The translations under genes and the position numbers were made by a program. Under the pieces are notes generated by a model. It was not told where the DNA came from. It saw nothing but the letters and a program-made list of their open reading frames with translations, and searched no databases. This document shows, one piece after another, positions 1 through 8,520 of a stretch of 60,409 nucleotides of DNA. The DNA lies in NCBI GenBank assembly GCA_947630555.1, contig CANRIA010000012.1, forward strand, positions 1-60,409, read 5' to 3'. Each line of letters starts with the position of its first letter. The first letter of the stretch is position 1. Source of the DNA: an uncultured Clostridia bacterium. Lineage in GTDB: Bacteria > Bacillota > Clostridia > Oscillospirales > Ruminococcaceae.

Positions 1-660
1 GAAGAACCCTCTTCAAGGCTTCTTCCCATTCTCTAAAGCTTTGTGCGTATCTTAATTGTAATTTTTCAGCGAGTGCGCTAAACCTCAAAGGTTGTAATCC
101 CTGTCAAGAAACTGAAAGTTTTCGATTGACCCTTTTTCAAAAGGGTCACGGGGTGTGGGGCAGAGCCCCACAAAAAGCACGATAAGCGCTCCGCAAAGGG
201 TGAATTGAAAAACAATCCTGTGGATTGTTTTTCAAGAGGGAACGCCCTGCAAGAGAGGGCGTTCCCTAGTTATAGTTCAACGCTCTCTTTCCTGCACACG
301 CTTGCGTGCGCAATAGCTTTATAAAAAGCCCTCACTTCTTGCCTCAGCTATTAGATGTAAGATGTTAGAAGTTAGAGGTTAGAAGATGCCTTGCAGCTTT
401 TTGCACCAACTTTTTACTCCTGCGGTTTAGATAGAGGCAAGAGGCAAGATAAGCGTTTTGAAAAAATTTCGCTAAACCATAAAAAGCAATTTCTTGCCTC
501 TTGCTTCTCGTTTTCTTGCTTCTAACAGTTGCGCCTCTCCATTGAGAAGTTATCGCTCTCTTTCCGCGTTCTCTCAGAGAACGCCATATAATGTATAAAA
601 TACCTCTGCCACAAGCAGGGTCTATATTCTTTGCGATGTTGATACAACAGGAAAAAATCT
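1..660. repeat. Intergenic repeat mosaic, left edge
   Basis: No gene seen. From left to right it holds a GAAGAACCCTCTTC..GGCTTCTTCCCATTC block (1-32, also at 16886 and 59149), module C (103-171) with hairpins 128-147 and 155-171, a double hairpin at 206-268 (AACAATCC/GGATTGTT, then GGGAACGCCCT/AGGGCGTTCCC; second copy at 16247-16310), five TTAGARG-type heptamers (351-385), an inverted CAAGARG module (433-526), and a perfect palindrome GCGTTCTCT/AGAGAACGC (566-584). All of these recur elsewhere in the window. Confidence 0.8.
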
Positions 661-1056
661 TTATGTTTTGGTAAACAGGAAATTCTTTTTCCCCGTTTTG
701 ATAAATTCGATCAGATCCTCCACATCATGAAAATCATCATAATCGCCATAAATTCCATTCCGATGATAAACAACGCCTGCTTTTTCATTCCTCTCAAGAC
801 AGTCTAAAAGTTCTTTTTCGCCGTATCTTCTGATAAACAAGGTGAACCCATAAGGTTTGATTTTTGACAGCAATCCTCTCCTGCATTCAGTTTTACATTC
901 ATGACAATGTGTATAATTTTTCTCAATAGAACATTTTCTGTTTTCGCACCAGTCCTTGTCAGGGCATTCTCCCGAATTGCACCCGCCGCAATGTTCATTT
1001 TCGCTGCATAAGCAACACGCCAGTCCACAGCGTGCTATTCCCAGTTCCCGTTTCAT
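661..1056 (-). CDS. DUF3795 cysteine-rich protein
   Basis: A 131-residue protein with cysteines in CxxC-type clusters over its first 60 residues (ARCGLACCLCSEN, CGGCNSGECPDKDWCENRKC, CHECKTEC), the pattern of the DUF3795 family of presumed zinc- or metal-binding small proteins. The function of the family is not known to me. The ATG at 1056 is preceded by a strong GGAGGG site 8-9 bases upstream. It stands alone between two repeat-rich spacers, with no operon partner. The C-terminal half is mixed charged and contains no recognisable enzyme motif. The family call is a recollection of the motif pattern, not a search result. Confidence 0.75.
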   Translation of the reverse strand: MKRELGIARCGLACCLCSENEHCGGCNSGECPDKDWCENRKCSIEKNYTHCHECKTECRRGLLSKIKPYGFTLFIRRYGEKELLDCLERNEKAGVVYHRNGIYGDYDDFHDVEDLIEFIKTGKKNFLFTKT

Positions 1057-1550
1057 TTAATTCCCTCCTATAAATTCCTATTCATTGCGCGAGTTATGTT
1101 CGCCCTTTGATCAGCCATACCAAAAATGTATCAAACTTTGCAAGACAGTATTAAAAAATCAGAATTTGTTTATATCCACCATTGCTCCAACAGACTCGCC
1201 GATGGAAGTAAATTCTGCCCTATTAGAGGTTAGAGGTGAGAAAAGTCTTTTTCTGTCCTCGCTCAAACTTGCCACTCCTGCGGTTTAGATAGATGCAAGA
1301 GGCAAGAATTATCTGCCAGCCGTCTCTCTTTTGGGCGGTCTGTGGGTGGGTGTAAAAATATCTATTGCACATAATATCTGTGTTGGTACATAAAACTTTT
1401 AAAATCCGCGGCGCAAGCCACACCTTAATTATTATCAAAGTAGGATAGCAAAGAAAAATCCCGTCATACCGTAAGGTATGCGCCGCCGACCGTTTTTGGC
1501 GGCGAGGGATTTTTTCAGGCGGCTTGGAGGCTAAAGCCGACAAGACGCTG
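1057..1550. repeat. Intergenic repeats downstream of purB
   Basis: No convincing gene. It contains three heptamers TTAGAGG, TTAGAGG, TGAGAAA (1223-1243), a CAAGARG fragment (1290-1306), the right part of module F (from 1311, with GGGCGGTCTGTGGGTGGG at about 1334-1351) and a module E terminator-like element (1451-1515, entered separately). An AAAACTTTTAAAATCCGCGGCG block (about 1393-1414) recurs at about 59939. Confidence 0.7.
1451..1515 (-). terminator. Three-helix terminator-like element (module E) after purB
   Basis: Read on the minus strand, an outer stem AAATCCC/GGGATTT encloses two hairpins, CGCCGCC/GGCGGCG and CATACC/GGTATG, and is followed by a T run. It lies about 36 bases beyond the purB stop, in purB orientation. 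Related copies at 12543-12600, 25455-25500, 52500-52561 and 59203-59260 differ in the outer stem and the second hairpin by complementary changes. Termination is inferred from GC-rich stem plus T run. Confidence 0.6.
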
Positions 1551-2993
1551 TTACACATTTATCTCCGCCACGTCGTCCGATACCCCGTTCGCATCTAAGA
1601 TAGGCTTCACGCAGTTTGCAATAAACTCGTCCACCTGCTGGGGGCACCTGCCGATGTAGTTTTCCGGCTTCATTATGTTGTCAAGTTCCTCTTTCGTCAC
1701 CTTGAAAATCGGGTCGGCGGCTATCAGCTCGGCAAGATTGTTGTCGAGACCCTCCTGCTTCACCCTCGCGCCTGCCTGCATGGAATACTGCCTTATCCTC
1801 TCGTGCAGTTCCTGACGGCTTCCGCCCTTTTCAACAGCGTCCATAATAACGTTCTCTGTCGCCATGAACGGCAGCTCTGCCATAACGCGGCGGCGCACTA
1901 TCTTCTCGTATACAACAAGACCGTTTTCCGGGTCGGTCACGTTCAGCATAATGTTCAGTATCGCATCAACACCAAGGAAAGCCTCTGCCACAGCAATTCT
2001 CTTGTTCGCCGAGTCATCGAGAGTCCTCTCAAACCACTGCGTAGCAGCCGTGAATGCAGGGTTGAGCACATCGCACATAACGTATCTCGCCAAAGATGTA
2101 ATGCGCTCGTCCCTCATCGGGTTGCGCTTGTATGCCATTGCAGATGAACCTATCTGATTTTTCTCAAACGGCTCTTCTATCTCCTTGAACGACTGCAAAA
2201 TGCGTATGTCGTTTGAAAACTTGCTCGCCGACTGCGCTATGCCTGCCAGTACAGAGCATACCTGGTAATCCATCTTCCGCGAGTATGTCTGACCCGAAAC
2301 AGGCACTACACCGTCAAAGCCCATCTCCTGCGCTATAAGTTCTTCAAGCTTCTTCACCTTGTCCGTGTCGCCGTGGAAAAGCTCCATAAACGAAGCCTGC
2401 GTGCCCGTCGTGCCCTTAGAGCCCAGCAGTTTCAGCTTTGATATGCGGTATTCAAGATCTTCAAGATCCATAATAAGCTCGTTGCACCAAAGCGTAGCCC
2501 TCTTGCCAACAGTCGTCAGCTGCGCAGGCTGCAAATGCGTGTATGCAAGGCACGGCATCGCCTTGTACTTGTCCGCAAAGGCAGCCAGCTGCGATATGAC
2601 CTTTATCAGCTTGCGCTTTATTACCTGCATAGCATCGCGCATAATTATAACGTCAGTGTTGTCGCCAACATAGCAGCTTGTCGCACCAAGATGTATTATA
2701 GGCTCTGCTTTCGGGCATACTTTTCCGTAAGCGTAAACGTGCGACATAACATCGTGCCGCACCTCTTTTTCACGCACCGCCGCAACATCGTAATCAATGT
2801 TTTCTATGTTCGCTTCAAGCTCGTCTACCTGTTCCTGCGTAACGCCCAAGCCAAGCTTCATCTCAGCCCTCGCAAGCGCTACCCACAGCTTTCTCCATGT
2901 CGTAAATTTCTTGTCCGCAGAGAATATGTACTGCATTTCCTTGCTTGCATACCTCGTGCAGAACGGGCTCTCGTAACTGTTTGTATTGCTCAT
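1551..2993 (-). CDS. purB: Adenylosuccinate lyase
   Basis: PurB cleaves SAICAR to AICAR and adenylosuccinate to AMP, both releasing fumarate, in purine synthesis. The 480-residue protein has the fumarase/aspartase-superfamily signature GSSAMAYKRNP (residues 282-292), the conserved His region YTHLQPAQ (151-158), and HLGATSCYVGDN (101-112). The length is close to that of the longer PurB type that also includes eukaryotic enzymes; the common B. subtilis type is about 430 residues. The start is the ATG at 2993; the upstream ribosome binding site is weak. It is not in a pur operon here: alr lies upstream on the same strand and repeats lie downstream. Confidence 0.95.
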   Translation of the reverse strand: MSNTNSYESPFCTRYASKEMQYIFSADKKFTTWRKLWVALARAEMKLGLGVTQEQVDELEANIENIDYDVAAVREKEVRHDVMSHVYAYGKVCPKAEPIIHLGATSCYVGDNTDVIIMRDAMQVIKRKLIKVISQLAAFADKYKAMPCLAYTHLQPAQLTTVGKRATLWCNELIMDLEDLEYRISKLKLLGSKGTTGTQASFMELFHGDTDKVKKLEELIAQEMGFDGVVPVSGQTYSRKMDYQVCSVLAGIAQSASKFSNDIRILQSFKEIEEPFEKNQIGSSAMAYKRNPMRDERITSLARYVMCDVLNPAFTAATQWFERTLDDSANKRIAVAEAFLGVDAILNIMLNVTDPENGLVVYEKIVRRRVMAELPFMATENVIMDAVEKGGSRQELHERIRQYSMQAGARVKQEGLDNNLAELIAADPIFKVTKEELDNIMKPENYIGRCPQQVDEFIANCVKPILDANGVSDDVAEINV

Positions 2994-3052
2994 ATGTATA
3001 CCACACTTTCTTTAGTTTACTTATATTATTGTATCATATTTGACCGCGCGTT

Positions 3053-4210
3053 TCAAGTGGTCTGTAAAACATCTACTACCTCTCCGCCCCTTATTATAAC
3101 TCTCGGTACGCGTTTTGATATAAGGCATACCACTTCGTACCCTATAGTTCCGTAAAGAGAAGCCAGTTCGTCCGCCGTGATCTGCTCTCCCCCGTCTTTT
3201 CCTATAAGAGTTACCGTGTCGCCGGCACTTACATCTATCCCCGTAACATCGCACATAAGCTGATCCATGCATACCCTGCCTACTATCTTAGCCCTCTTGC
3301 CGCGAATAAGCACCTCGCCTTTGTTTGAAAGCAAACGCGAGTACCCGTCCGCATAGCCGATAGTAACGGTCGCCAGCTTCATCTCTCTTTCAGAACAGAA
3401 CGTCCTGCCATAGCTTATGTATTCGCCCTTGCCTATCTCCTTTACCTGCGCCACCGTAGCTTTTAAAGACATCACAGGTCTGAGCTTCATAGGCACCGGC
3501 AGAGAGTAATTCGGCATAAGCCCGTAAAGTATTATACCCAGCCGCGCGAAAGCCGAGCCGCCGTCGTTGTGGTATATCCCCCCTGCCGAGTTAAGATAAT
3601 GCACGCAGGGAATGTTTATCCCCATTTGCGAGAGTCGCTGCGCCACCGCCTTTATCTTGTTTATCTGCCCTTTAGTGTATGAAATATCACTCTCATCATC
3701 ACTGTCAGCCACCGCAAAATGCGTGAACAACCCCTCCGCGCGTATGCCGCCGATTTCTGCTATCTGTGCCGCCGCAGAAGCCGTTTCTTCAACGCCCCCG
3801 TGCAAGCCTATCCTCGTCATGCCCGTGTCTATCGCTATGTGTACCCTTACTTCTCCGCCATGCAGATTTTCAGCCAGCTTTACAGCATATGAAAGCTCCG
3901 TCACCGCCTGAATTATGTCAAGTTTTTTCAGTTCTTCTGCCTTTTCGGGCGGCGTGTAGCCAAGTATCAGTATGTCAGAGCGCGCCCCCATGTCGCGCAG
4001 GCGTTTTGCCTCCTCAATATTAGATACCGCTAGCTTTGTGACTCCCAGCTCGTTCTCTAGAAACGGCACTACCGCCCTGTCCCCGTGACCGTAGCAGTCT
4101 GCCTTAACAACACACATTATCTCGCACCCTGCGGCTTTTTTGTAGTTTCTGTAGTTTTCAGCAAGGCAGTCAAGATCGATCTCTGCCCATGCCCTTTTAA
4201 GATATTCCAT
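3053..4210 (-). CDS. alr: Alanine racemase
   Basis: This PLP enzyme interconverts L- and D-alanine, supplying D-Ala for peptidoglycan. The 385 residues match the family length. The PLP-binding lysine lies in VVKADCYGHG (Lys36), and the catalytic tyrosine is in ISYGRTF of the C-terminal domain, followed by VTIGYADGYSR and VCMDQLMCDVT. The ATG at 4210 has AAAGGAGAG seven bases upstream. It lies 59 bases before purB on the same strand and is divergent from the SLOG protein gene at 4313, with about 100 bases shared as promoter region. Confidence 0.95.
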   Translation of the reverse strand: MEYLKRAWAEIDLDCLAENYRNYKKAAGCEIMCVVKADCYGHGDRAVVPFLENELGVTKLAVSNIEEAKRLRDMGARSDILILGYTPPEKAEELKKLDIIQAVTELSYAVKLAENLHGGEVRVHIAIDTGMTRIGLHGGVEETASAAAQIAEIGGIRAEGLFTHFAVADSDDESDISYTKGQINKIKAVAQRLSQMGINIPCVHYLNSAGGIYHNDGGSAFARLGIILYGLMPNYSLPVPMKLRPVMSLKATVAQVKEIGKGEYISYGRTFCSEREMKLATVTIGYADGYSRLLSNKGEVLIRGKRAKIVGRVCMDQLMCDVTGIDVSAGDTVTLIGKDGGEQITADELASLYGTIGYEVVCLISKRVPRVIIRGGEVVDVLQTT

Positions 4211-4251
4211 CGTCTACTCTCCTTTGTTTATTAAAAAATATCAAATATCTA

Positions 4252-4280
4252 TTGAAAAATTTGCCCGAATGTGTTATCAT
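4252..4280 (+). promoter_or_regulatory. Candidate sigma-A promoter for the 4313 gene
   Basis: TTGAAA (4252-4257), a 17-base spacer, then TATCAT (4275-4280), in the divergent spacer between alr and the SLOG-family gene. This is inferred from consensus similarity and position. Confidence 0.5.
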
Positions 4281-4312
4281 AATATAGATGTAATATAGAT
4301 GATAAGTAAGGG

Positions 4313-4864
4313 TTGATAATTATAGTAACACTAGATAACGACAGATCAAAAACCTGCTGTTTTACAGGTCACAGACCCGAAAAAATATACGGCGGCTTAT
4401 ACTTTGAAAGCCCACCCATGAAAAGACTGCTGAGCGTAATGGCTATGCATATATCAAACCTTGTAACAAAGCAAGGCTATGATACTTTTATAACCGGTAT
4501 GCAGCGCGGTGTAGACCTGTGGGCAGCGCAGCTCGTGCTTGATATGAAAGCTCACGATCCTGATCTTAAAATCATATGCGCCATGCCATACCGCGGTCAC
4601 GGCAAAGATTTTAAGGGGCTTGATCTGTGGTTTTTCAATACCATTCTCGAAGAAGCCGAAAAAGTGATCTACGTTTCCGAGCGCCGAAACGAACAATGTA
4701 TGAAAAAGCGCAATATGTTCATGGTCGACCATTCGTCGTTTGTGCTTGGCATTATGGACGATAAACACAGCGGCACAGGCATGACTATAGGCTATGCCAA
4801 AAAGTGCGGTGTCAAATATCACATTATAGACCTTGACGAAAGCGCGCCTGCGTTCTTTGCATAA
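4313..4864 (+). CDS. SLOG-family protein (DUF1273, YpsA-like)
   Basis: A 183-residue protein opening with CCFTGHRPEK and continuing with TFITGMQRGVDLWAAQ and a C-terminal MVDHSSFVLGIMDD stretch. This is the Rossmann-like SLOG fold of the DUF1273/YpsA group, thought to bind nucleotide-derived ligands. B. subtilis YpsA is linked to cell division, but its activity is unresolved. The start is uncertain: a TTG at 4313 is the first codon after an in-frame stop, but the only GGG-rich site is almost adjacent to it. A near-cognate start a few codons later is possible. It faces away from alr and is the first gene of the rightward island. Confidence 0.8.
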   Translation: MIIIVTLDNDRSKTCCFTGHRPEKIYGGLYFESPPMKRLLSVMAMHISNLVTKQGYDTFITGMQRGVDLWAAQLVLDMKAHDPDLKIICAMPYRGHGKDFKGLDLWFFNTILEEAEKVIYVSERRNEQCMKKRNMFMVDHSSFVLGIMDDKHSGTGMTIGYAKKCGVKYHIIDLDESAPAFFA

Positions 4865-4976
4865 AGTCCGCTATTTCTAGTTTACACCTATTTAAGATAA
4901 TATTCAAGTACCCAAAGGCAATTTTATATATTTTATTATTTTATACAGATAAAAATTTAAAGGAACGGAGAATAAT

Positions 4977-5867
4977 ATGTCTGCAAAAAAACAAAACTCA
5001 GGCGTAACAGTCGCAGTGGTTTATGCCGCAGCGCTTGCCGTATTTCTGCTGGTTTTCGGTGTAATAGGCTATCTTGCCGTAAAAAACTTTGTGCCCGGCG
5101 CTGAGGCCGAAAGTTCTGAAGCCGAAGAAAACGTCCAGACCACCTATTCTGAAAGCGATTCGTCCACCATACTCTATACGGTATCCAACAGTCAGAATAA
5201 ACTGCTGTCAATAGTAATGGCAAAGTTCATGCCCTCTACCCAAAAGATAGTCATGATACCGCTCTCACCGTATACCAAATGCGGCGAAAGCACCCTGCAA
5301 GATATATATCTGCAATCAGGAATAGGCGAAATGACCGAGCAGATAGGCACTTTGCTGGGTGTTAAAATAGATAAGTATATGACCATGTCCGATACCACTT
5401 TTTCAGAGGTCATAAACCTTATGGGCAACTCAATGATAACCCTTCTGGAAGACTTTGAAATGTACGATAAAGCTTCCGATAATTATATTCAGTATAAAAA
5501 GGACGATAAAATTTCCGTTGACGGCGATACCGCCGCAGCGCTTATTTCGAACGAAGAATTTATAGGCGGTCATTCCACCAATATGAAACTTTCAGGAGAG
5601 ATTGCCGCCGCATCAGCGAACGCGTTTTTCAGCCATACCGAGTATGCAAGGAATAATATCGACCTCGTTTTCAAAAAGCAGTATACAGGCGCAGATACGA
5701 ATATGTCAAATGAAGACTATAATAAAATGAAGAATGCTATTGTGTATGTTATAGAAAACTCTTCATCGCCTGCCTATTCGCTCACCCCCACAGGCGGCTG
5801 GAGCGAAGACGGCACATTTGAACTAAGCGAAGAATTTGTTTCCCAGCTTGACGGCTACCTTAGCTGA
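4977..5867 (+). CDS. LCP-like membrane-anchored protein, probably non-catalytic
   Basis: A 296-residue protein with one N-terminal transmembrane helix (about residues 9-33, VAVVYAAALAVFLLVFGVIG) and an extracellular domain. The succession KIVMIPLSPYTKC, then LLGVKIDKYMTMSDTTFSEVINLMG, resembles the LytR-CpsA-Psr (LCP) core, in which phosphotransferases move teichoic acid or glycans to peptidoglycan. The usual LCP PRD segment reads PLSPY here, so key arginine/aspartate residues look lost and I infer a binding or structural role. Start ATG at 4977 follows AAAGGAACGGAG. A PII-like gene follows 23 bases later. Confidence 0.55.
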   Translation: MSAKKQNSGVTVAVVYAAALAVFLLVFGVIGYLAVKNFVPGAEAESSEAEENVQTTYSESDSSTILYTVSNSQNKLLSIVMAKFMPSTQKIVMIPLSPYTKCGESTLQDIYLQSGIGEMTEQIGTLLGVKIDKYMTMSDTTFSEVINLMGNSMITLLEDFEMYDKASDNYIQYKKDDKISVDGDTAAALISNEEFIGGHSTNMKLSGEIAAASANAFFSHTEYARNNIDLVFKKQYTGADTNMSNEDYNKMKNAIVYVIENSSSPAYSLTPTGGWSEDGTFELSEEFVSQLDGYLS

Positions 5868-5890
5868 TATAAAAAACGGAGATGACAAAA

Positions 5891-6253
5891 ATGAAACTGA
5901 TGATATTCATACTGAATAAAAACGACGTGCTTGATAAACTGCTTGAGGGTTTTTCGGCGGCAGGGCTCAAAGGCGCAACTATAATAGAATCCACAGGACT
6001 TGCCGTTGCCCTTTCAAGAATGGGCAGCAACATATTCAGCGCATCAATAAAAGCACTGCTGAATACCGAGGAAAACAATCACACTATCATCTCCATTATA
6101 AAAGACGACCAGCTTGATATAGCAAGAAAGGTCATATACCGCACCGTCGGCGACCTGTCGCTGCCCAATACAGGCGTGCTTTGTACCCTGCCGCTTGACT
6201 TTGTAGAGGGCACCAAAAAGCGTGCACCCGTCACCGAAAGCGAGGATAAGTAA
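5891..6253 (+). CDS. PII-like small signalling protein
   Basis: A 120-residue protein starting KLMIFILNKNDVLDKLLEGF..GLKGATIIES, with a compact alternating beta-alpha pattern like PII/CutA-type ferredoxin-like folds; the middle ENNHTIISII also fits. Nitrogen-type PII signatures (the T-loop YRGxEY) are absent, so nitrogen sensing should not be assumed. I chose the ATG at 5891 because the upstream GGAG is nine bases away, whereas the ATG at 5882 directly abuts it. It follows the LCP-like gene closely and probably shares its transcript. Confidence 0.5.
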   Translation: MKLMIFILNKNDVLDKLLEGFSAAGLKGATIIESTGLAVALSRMGSNIFSASIKALLNTEENNHTIISIIKDDQLDIARKVIYRTVGDLSLPNTGVLCTLPLDFVEGTKKRAPVTESEDK

Positions 6254-6294
6254 AAAACAATTTTTAATTTCTTGTCAAAAGTGGTGATGTCGTT

Positions 6295-7152
6295 GTGAAT
6301 ACTATTGACCTGAGAAAACTGGATTGGGATACCAAAAACGTAACCGGTTCAGGCAATGGTTCTTATTATCAAGCTATTGACCAAAGTGTAAGTCCGACAC
6401 GATATTATAAGCTGTCAAATTTTGATAGCTACAAATGCCGCTCGATCGGATACGAATCTTTCTTTGAGGTAATTGCTTGCAGATTAGGCAATATGCTCGG
6501 CATAAATGTTTTAAAGTATCACTTGATCGAAGGAAAGATCAGACTGCACATAAGAAACAGCAGCGCAGTCAGAACCTTTAATACAGTGTTATGTTATTCA
6601 GAGGACTTTCGTAAGGGAGGAGAAACAAAAAGCAGTTTGCAGACATGGTATAATTTAAACATCGGAGGAAAAGACATAGAACAAAGATTAAGGTCTGCTT
6701 CTCCATATATAAGCAATTATATAGATACAATGTTTGTGTTCGACTGTCTTATATGCAATAGAGACAGACATACAGCCAACATAGAAGTTTTACAGCAGAG
6801 AAACGGGAATTATAGGTTTTCTCCATTATTTGATCACGGACAGTCTTTTTGTGCTGCCTATGGGCTCGATGAAAATGCCATAAGAAATTTTGATTATACA
6901 AAAGACGTACAATATAATGACGGTATAGGCAAAGGATATCATTTTAAAAATGTAGAGGGAATAAAAAAACCCGTTATTGTAAAACCACTGCCTGCCGATT
7001 TCAGAAGATCAATTTTTTACGGAATGTCCACGCTTCTCCCACAATACGTTAAAGATAGCGTTGCCAATACAATAGCATACAGATACAGGCTGTTAAAAAA
7101 CGAAAAATACATTATTGAAAGAACCGATCAAGAGGTGAGTGATCTTTTATGA
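6295..7152 (+). CDS. Short HipA-like Ser/Thr kinase
   Basis: A 285-residue protein with the HipA C-terminal kinase signature. It has a Gly-rich loop GSGNGSYY (18-25), Lys39 in RYYKLSN, Glu54, the catalytic segment CNRDRHTANIEVL (Asp157, Asn162) and the metal-binding FSPLFDHGQSF (Asp180). It lacks the N-terminal subdomain of full-length (about 440-residue) HipA toxins, and there is no HipB-type helix-turn-helix gene beside it. The start is GTG (6295) with a weak GTGGTGAT site. It overlaps the next gene by four bases (ATGA). The coding sequence is visibly more AT-rich than its neighbours, suggesting horizontal transfer. Substrate and toxicity are unknown. Confidence 0.75.
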   Translation: MNTIDLRKLDWDTKNVTGSGNGSYYQAIDQSVSPTRYYKLSNFDSYKCRSIGYESFFEVIACRLGNMLGINVLKYHLIEGKIRLHIRNSSAVRTFNTVLCYSEDFRKGGETKSSLQTWYNLNIGGKDIEQRLRSASPYISNYIDTMFVFDCLICNRDRHTANIEVLQQRNGNYRFSPLFDHGQSFCAAYGLDENAIRNFDYTKDVQYNDGIGKGYHFKNVEGIKKPVIVKPLPADFRRSIFYGMSTLLPQYVKDSVANTIAYRYRLLKNEKYIIERTDQEVSDLL

Positions 7153-7541
7153 AATATATGCTGATAAAGGATTCATATTATAAGCATGACTGGGGCATTG
7201 TAGAATACAACGAAAAAAATAAGCAATTCAGATTATACATCAGAAAAGATACGCAGTATAAAGTTTATCCTATATTCATGCAGGCAATGGTTTACAAGCA
7301 AAATATGTTTGTAGCAGAACCTGATCTGGCGATACAATGGGTAAAAGAAAGATTGATACCATCTTACAGACAGAATATAGACACTATCCTTATGTCGCTC
7401 GGGCTTTCGGAATATGATGAATACGAATTGCTGAAAGCAGGAAGCGGAAAGTGTCCGCAAGATGATATATATTTAAAGCAGTTAAACACAAATGAGGCTG
7501 CTGCCTATGCCGACAAGTACAAAATAGCTTTGCGATCATGA
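7149..7541 (+). CDS. Unknown protein coupled to HipA-like kinase
   Basis: I do not recognise this 130-residue protein. It starts MKYMLIKDSYYKHDWGIVEY, has an aromatic, basic first half (possible beta-rich domain) and a second half that looks helical, ending with GSGKCPQDDIYLKQL. No helix-turn-helix, signal peptide or transmembrane segment is visible. Its ATG overlaps the stop of the HipA-like kinase (ATGA), so the two are translationally coupled and share AT-rich composition. By position it could be a cognate inhibitor, substrate or targeting subunit, but that is inference. A clear rho-independent terminator follows at 7566. Confidence 0.7.
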   Translation: MKYMLIKDSYYKHDWGIVEYNEKNKQFRLYIRKDTQYKVYPIFMQAMVYKQNMFVAEPDLAIQWVKERLIPSYRQNIDTILMSLGLSEYDEYELLKAGSGKCPQDDIYLKQLNTNEAAAYADKYKIALRS

Positions 7542-7565
7542 TCACAATTGTAATATAAAACACAA

Positions 7566-7597
7566 GACCCTGCATTCATCTGCAAGGTCTCTTTTTA
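7566..7597 (+). terminator. Rho-independent terminator of the kinase pair
   Basis: GACC.TGCA / TGCA.GGTC stem with loop TTCATC, followed by TCTTTTT. It ends at the stop codon of the convergent gene at 7595. Confidence 0.7.
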
Positions 7598-7924
7598 TCC
7601 CCAGCTTTGCAGTATCGCGTATAACGTCCGCAAAAGCGTTACCACAAAAAACGCCACCGCACCCCATAGCGCAAAGCTCGATTTTTTTATTTTGCAAAAA
7701 CGAAAAGTAAAGTATATAGCAACCTCAGTCAGCAAAAGCATTATAGCAACGCACACCCATATCAGCAAGCCTATGAATATCTCACCGCCGCTTGCCGCCT
7801 TGCCCATAAGCCCTGCAAACAGCTTGAACCCTACCTGAAGCGGTCTGAAAAAGAACCACGCAAAAAGAGCCGTGTATATCGCGTTGCCTATGTATACTTT
7901 TTTAGCAGAAGTCATCTTCCCCAT
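7595..7924 (-). CDS. Small integral membrane protein
   Basis: With the start at the ATG at 7924 the protein is 109 residues, with three hydrophobic stretches: VYIGNAIYTALFAWFFF, the long IFIGLLIWVCVAIMLLL region, and the C-terminal FALWGAVAFFVVTLL region. I do not recognise a family. I prefer this start over the one at 7960 because GGTGGAG lies correctly upstream and the ATG falls one base after the engB TGA (7926-7928), giving a tight engB-downstream arrangement. Expression is probably coupled to engB. Confidence 0.65.
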   Translation of the reverse strand: MGKMTSAKKVYIGNAIYTALFAWFFFRPLQVGFKLFAGLMGKAASGGEIFIGLLIWVCVAIMLLLTEVAIYFTFRFCKIKKSSFALWGAVAFFVVTLLRTLYAILQSWG

Positions 7925-7925
7925 G

Positions 7926-8516
7926 TCACTCTCCACCTGCCGCATCACATATAATTTCACGCAAAGTTTCTATCCCCTCGCCGCTCTCCGCCGAGGTCAC
8001 AACGCTCGTAATGTCCTCAAAACAGGGTATCTCACTCGCAAATGCCTCTAAACGCGCGCCCCTCTCCCTGTCGCTTAGCTTGTCAGCCTTCGTGAACGCT
8101 ATAATAAACGGTATCTCGCTGTCTATCATGTAGTTTATCATGTCAACGTCATCACTGCTAGGCGCGTGGCGCATATCAATAAGCTGTACCACCAAGCGCA
8201 GGTCTCTCTCCACATCTGCAAGATATCCGCCTATCAGCCCCGACCACCGTTTTTTCTCGCCCTTTGCCACCTTCGCGTAGCCGTACCCCGGCAGATCAAC
8301 AGCGTAAATGTCAGCCACCTTGTAAAAGTTTATCGTCGCCGTCTTGCCGGGCACAGCGCTCACCCTCGCAAGCGCCTTTCTGCCAAGCAGCTTGTTTATC
8401 AGCGAGGATTTTCCAACATTGCTCCTGCCCGAAAAAGCCACCTCTGCCCTGTCAGAGCGCGGTATCTGTTCGTAGCTGCCAAAAGCAGCCGCAAACTCGG
8501 CATTATTAAAGTTCAT
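7926..8516 (-). CDS. engB: Ribosome-biogenesis GTPase YsxC/EngB
   Basis: A 196-residue GTPase of the EngB/YihA/YsxC family, needed for late 50S assembly. G1 is GRSNVGKSS (30-38), G3 is DLPGYGYA, and the G4-type TKAD and later VTSAESGEGI (SAE, G5) are present. The length is typical. In many Firmicutes ysxC lies directly downstream of lon; here three genes lie between, but all are on one strand with lon upstream, so the linkage is partly kept. The start at 8516 lies four bases after the upstream stop, with GAAGTGAGGG as ribosome binding site. Confidence 0.95.
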   Translation of the reverse strand: MNFNNAEFAAAFGSYEQIPRSDRAEVAFSGRSNVGKSSLINKLLGRKALARVSAVPGKTATINFYKVADIYAVDLPGYGYAKVAKGEKKRWSGLIGGYLADVERDLRLVVQLIDMRHAPSSDDVDMINYMIDSEIPFIIAFTKADKLSDRERGARLEAFASEIPCFEDITSVVTSAESGEGIETLREIICDAAGGE

Positions 8517-8520
8517 GCCC

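Noticed and set aside
351-385. TTAGARG heptamers as telomere-like chromosome ends
   Set aside because: They are internal, short, occur in both orientations, and lie in spacers throughout a normal origin region.
1803-3155. Long open frames on the strand opposite purB, alr and other genes
   Set aside because: They are shadows of strongly supported coding frames, have no ribosome binding sites and no recognisable protein motifs.
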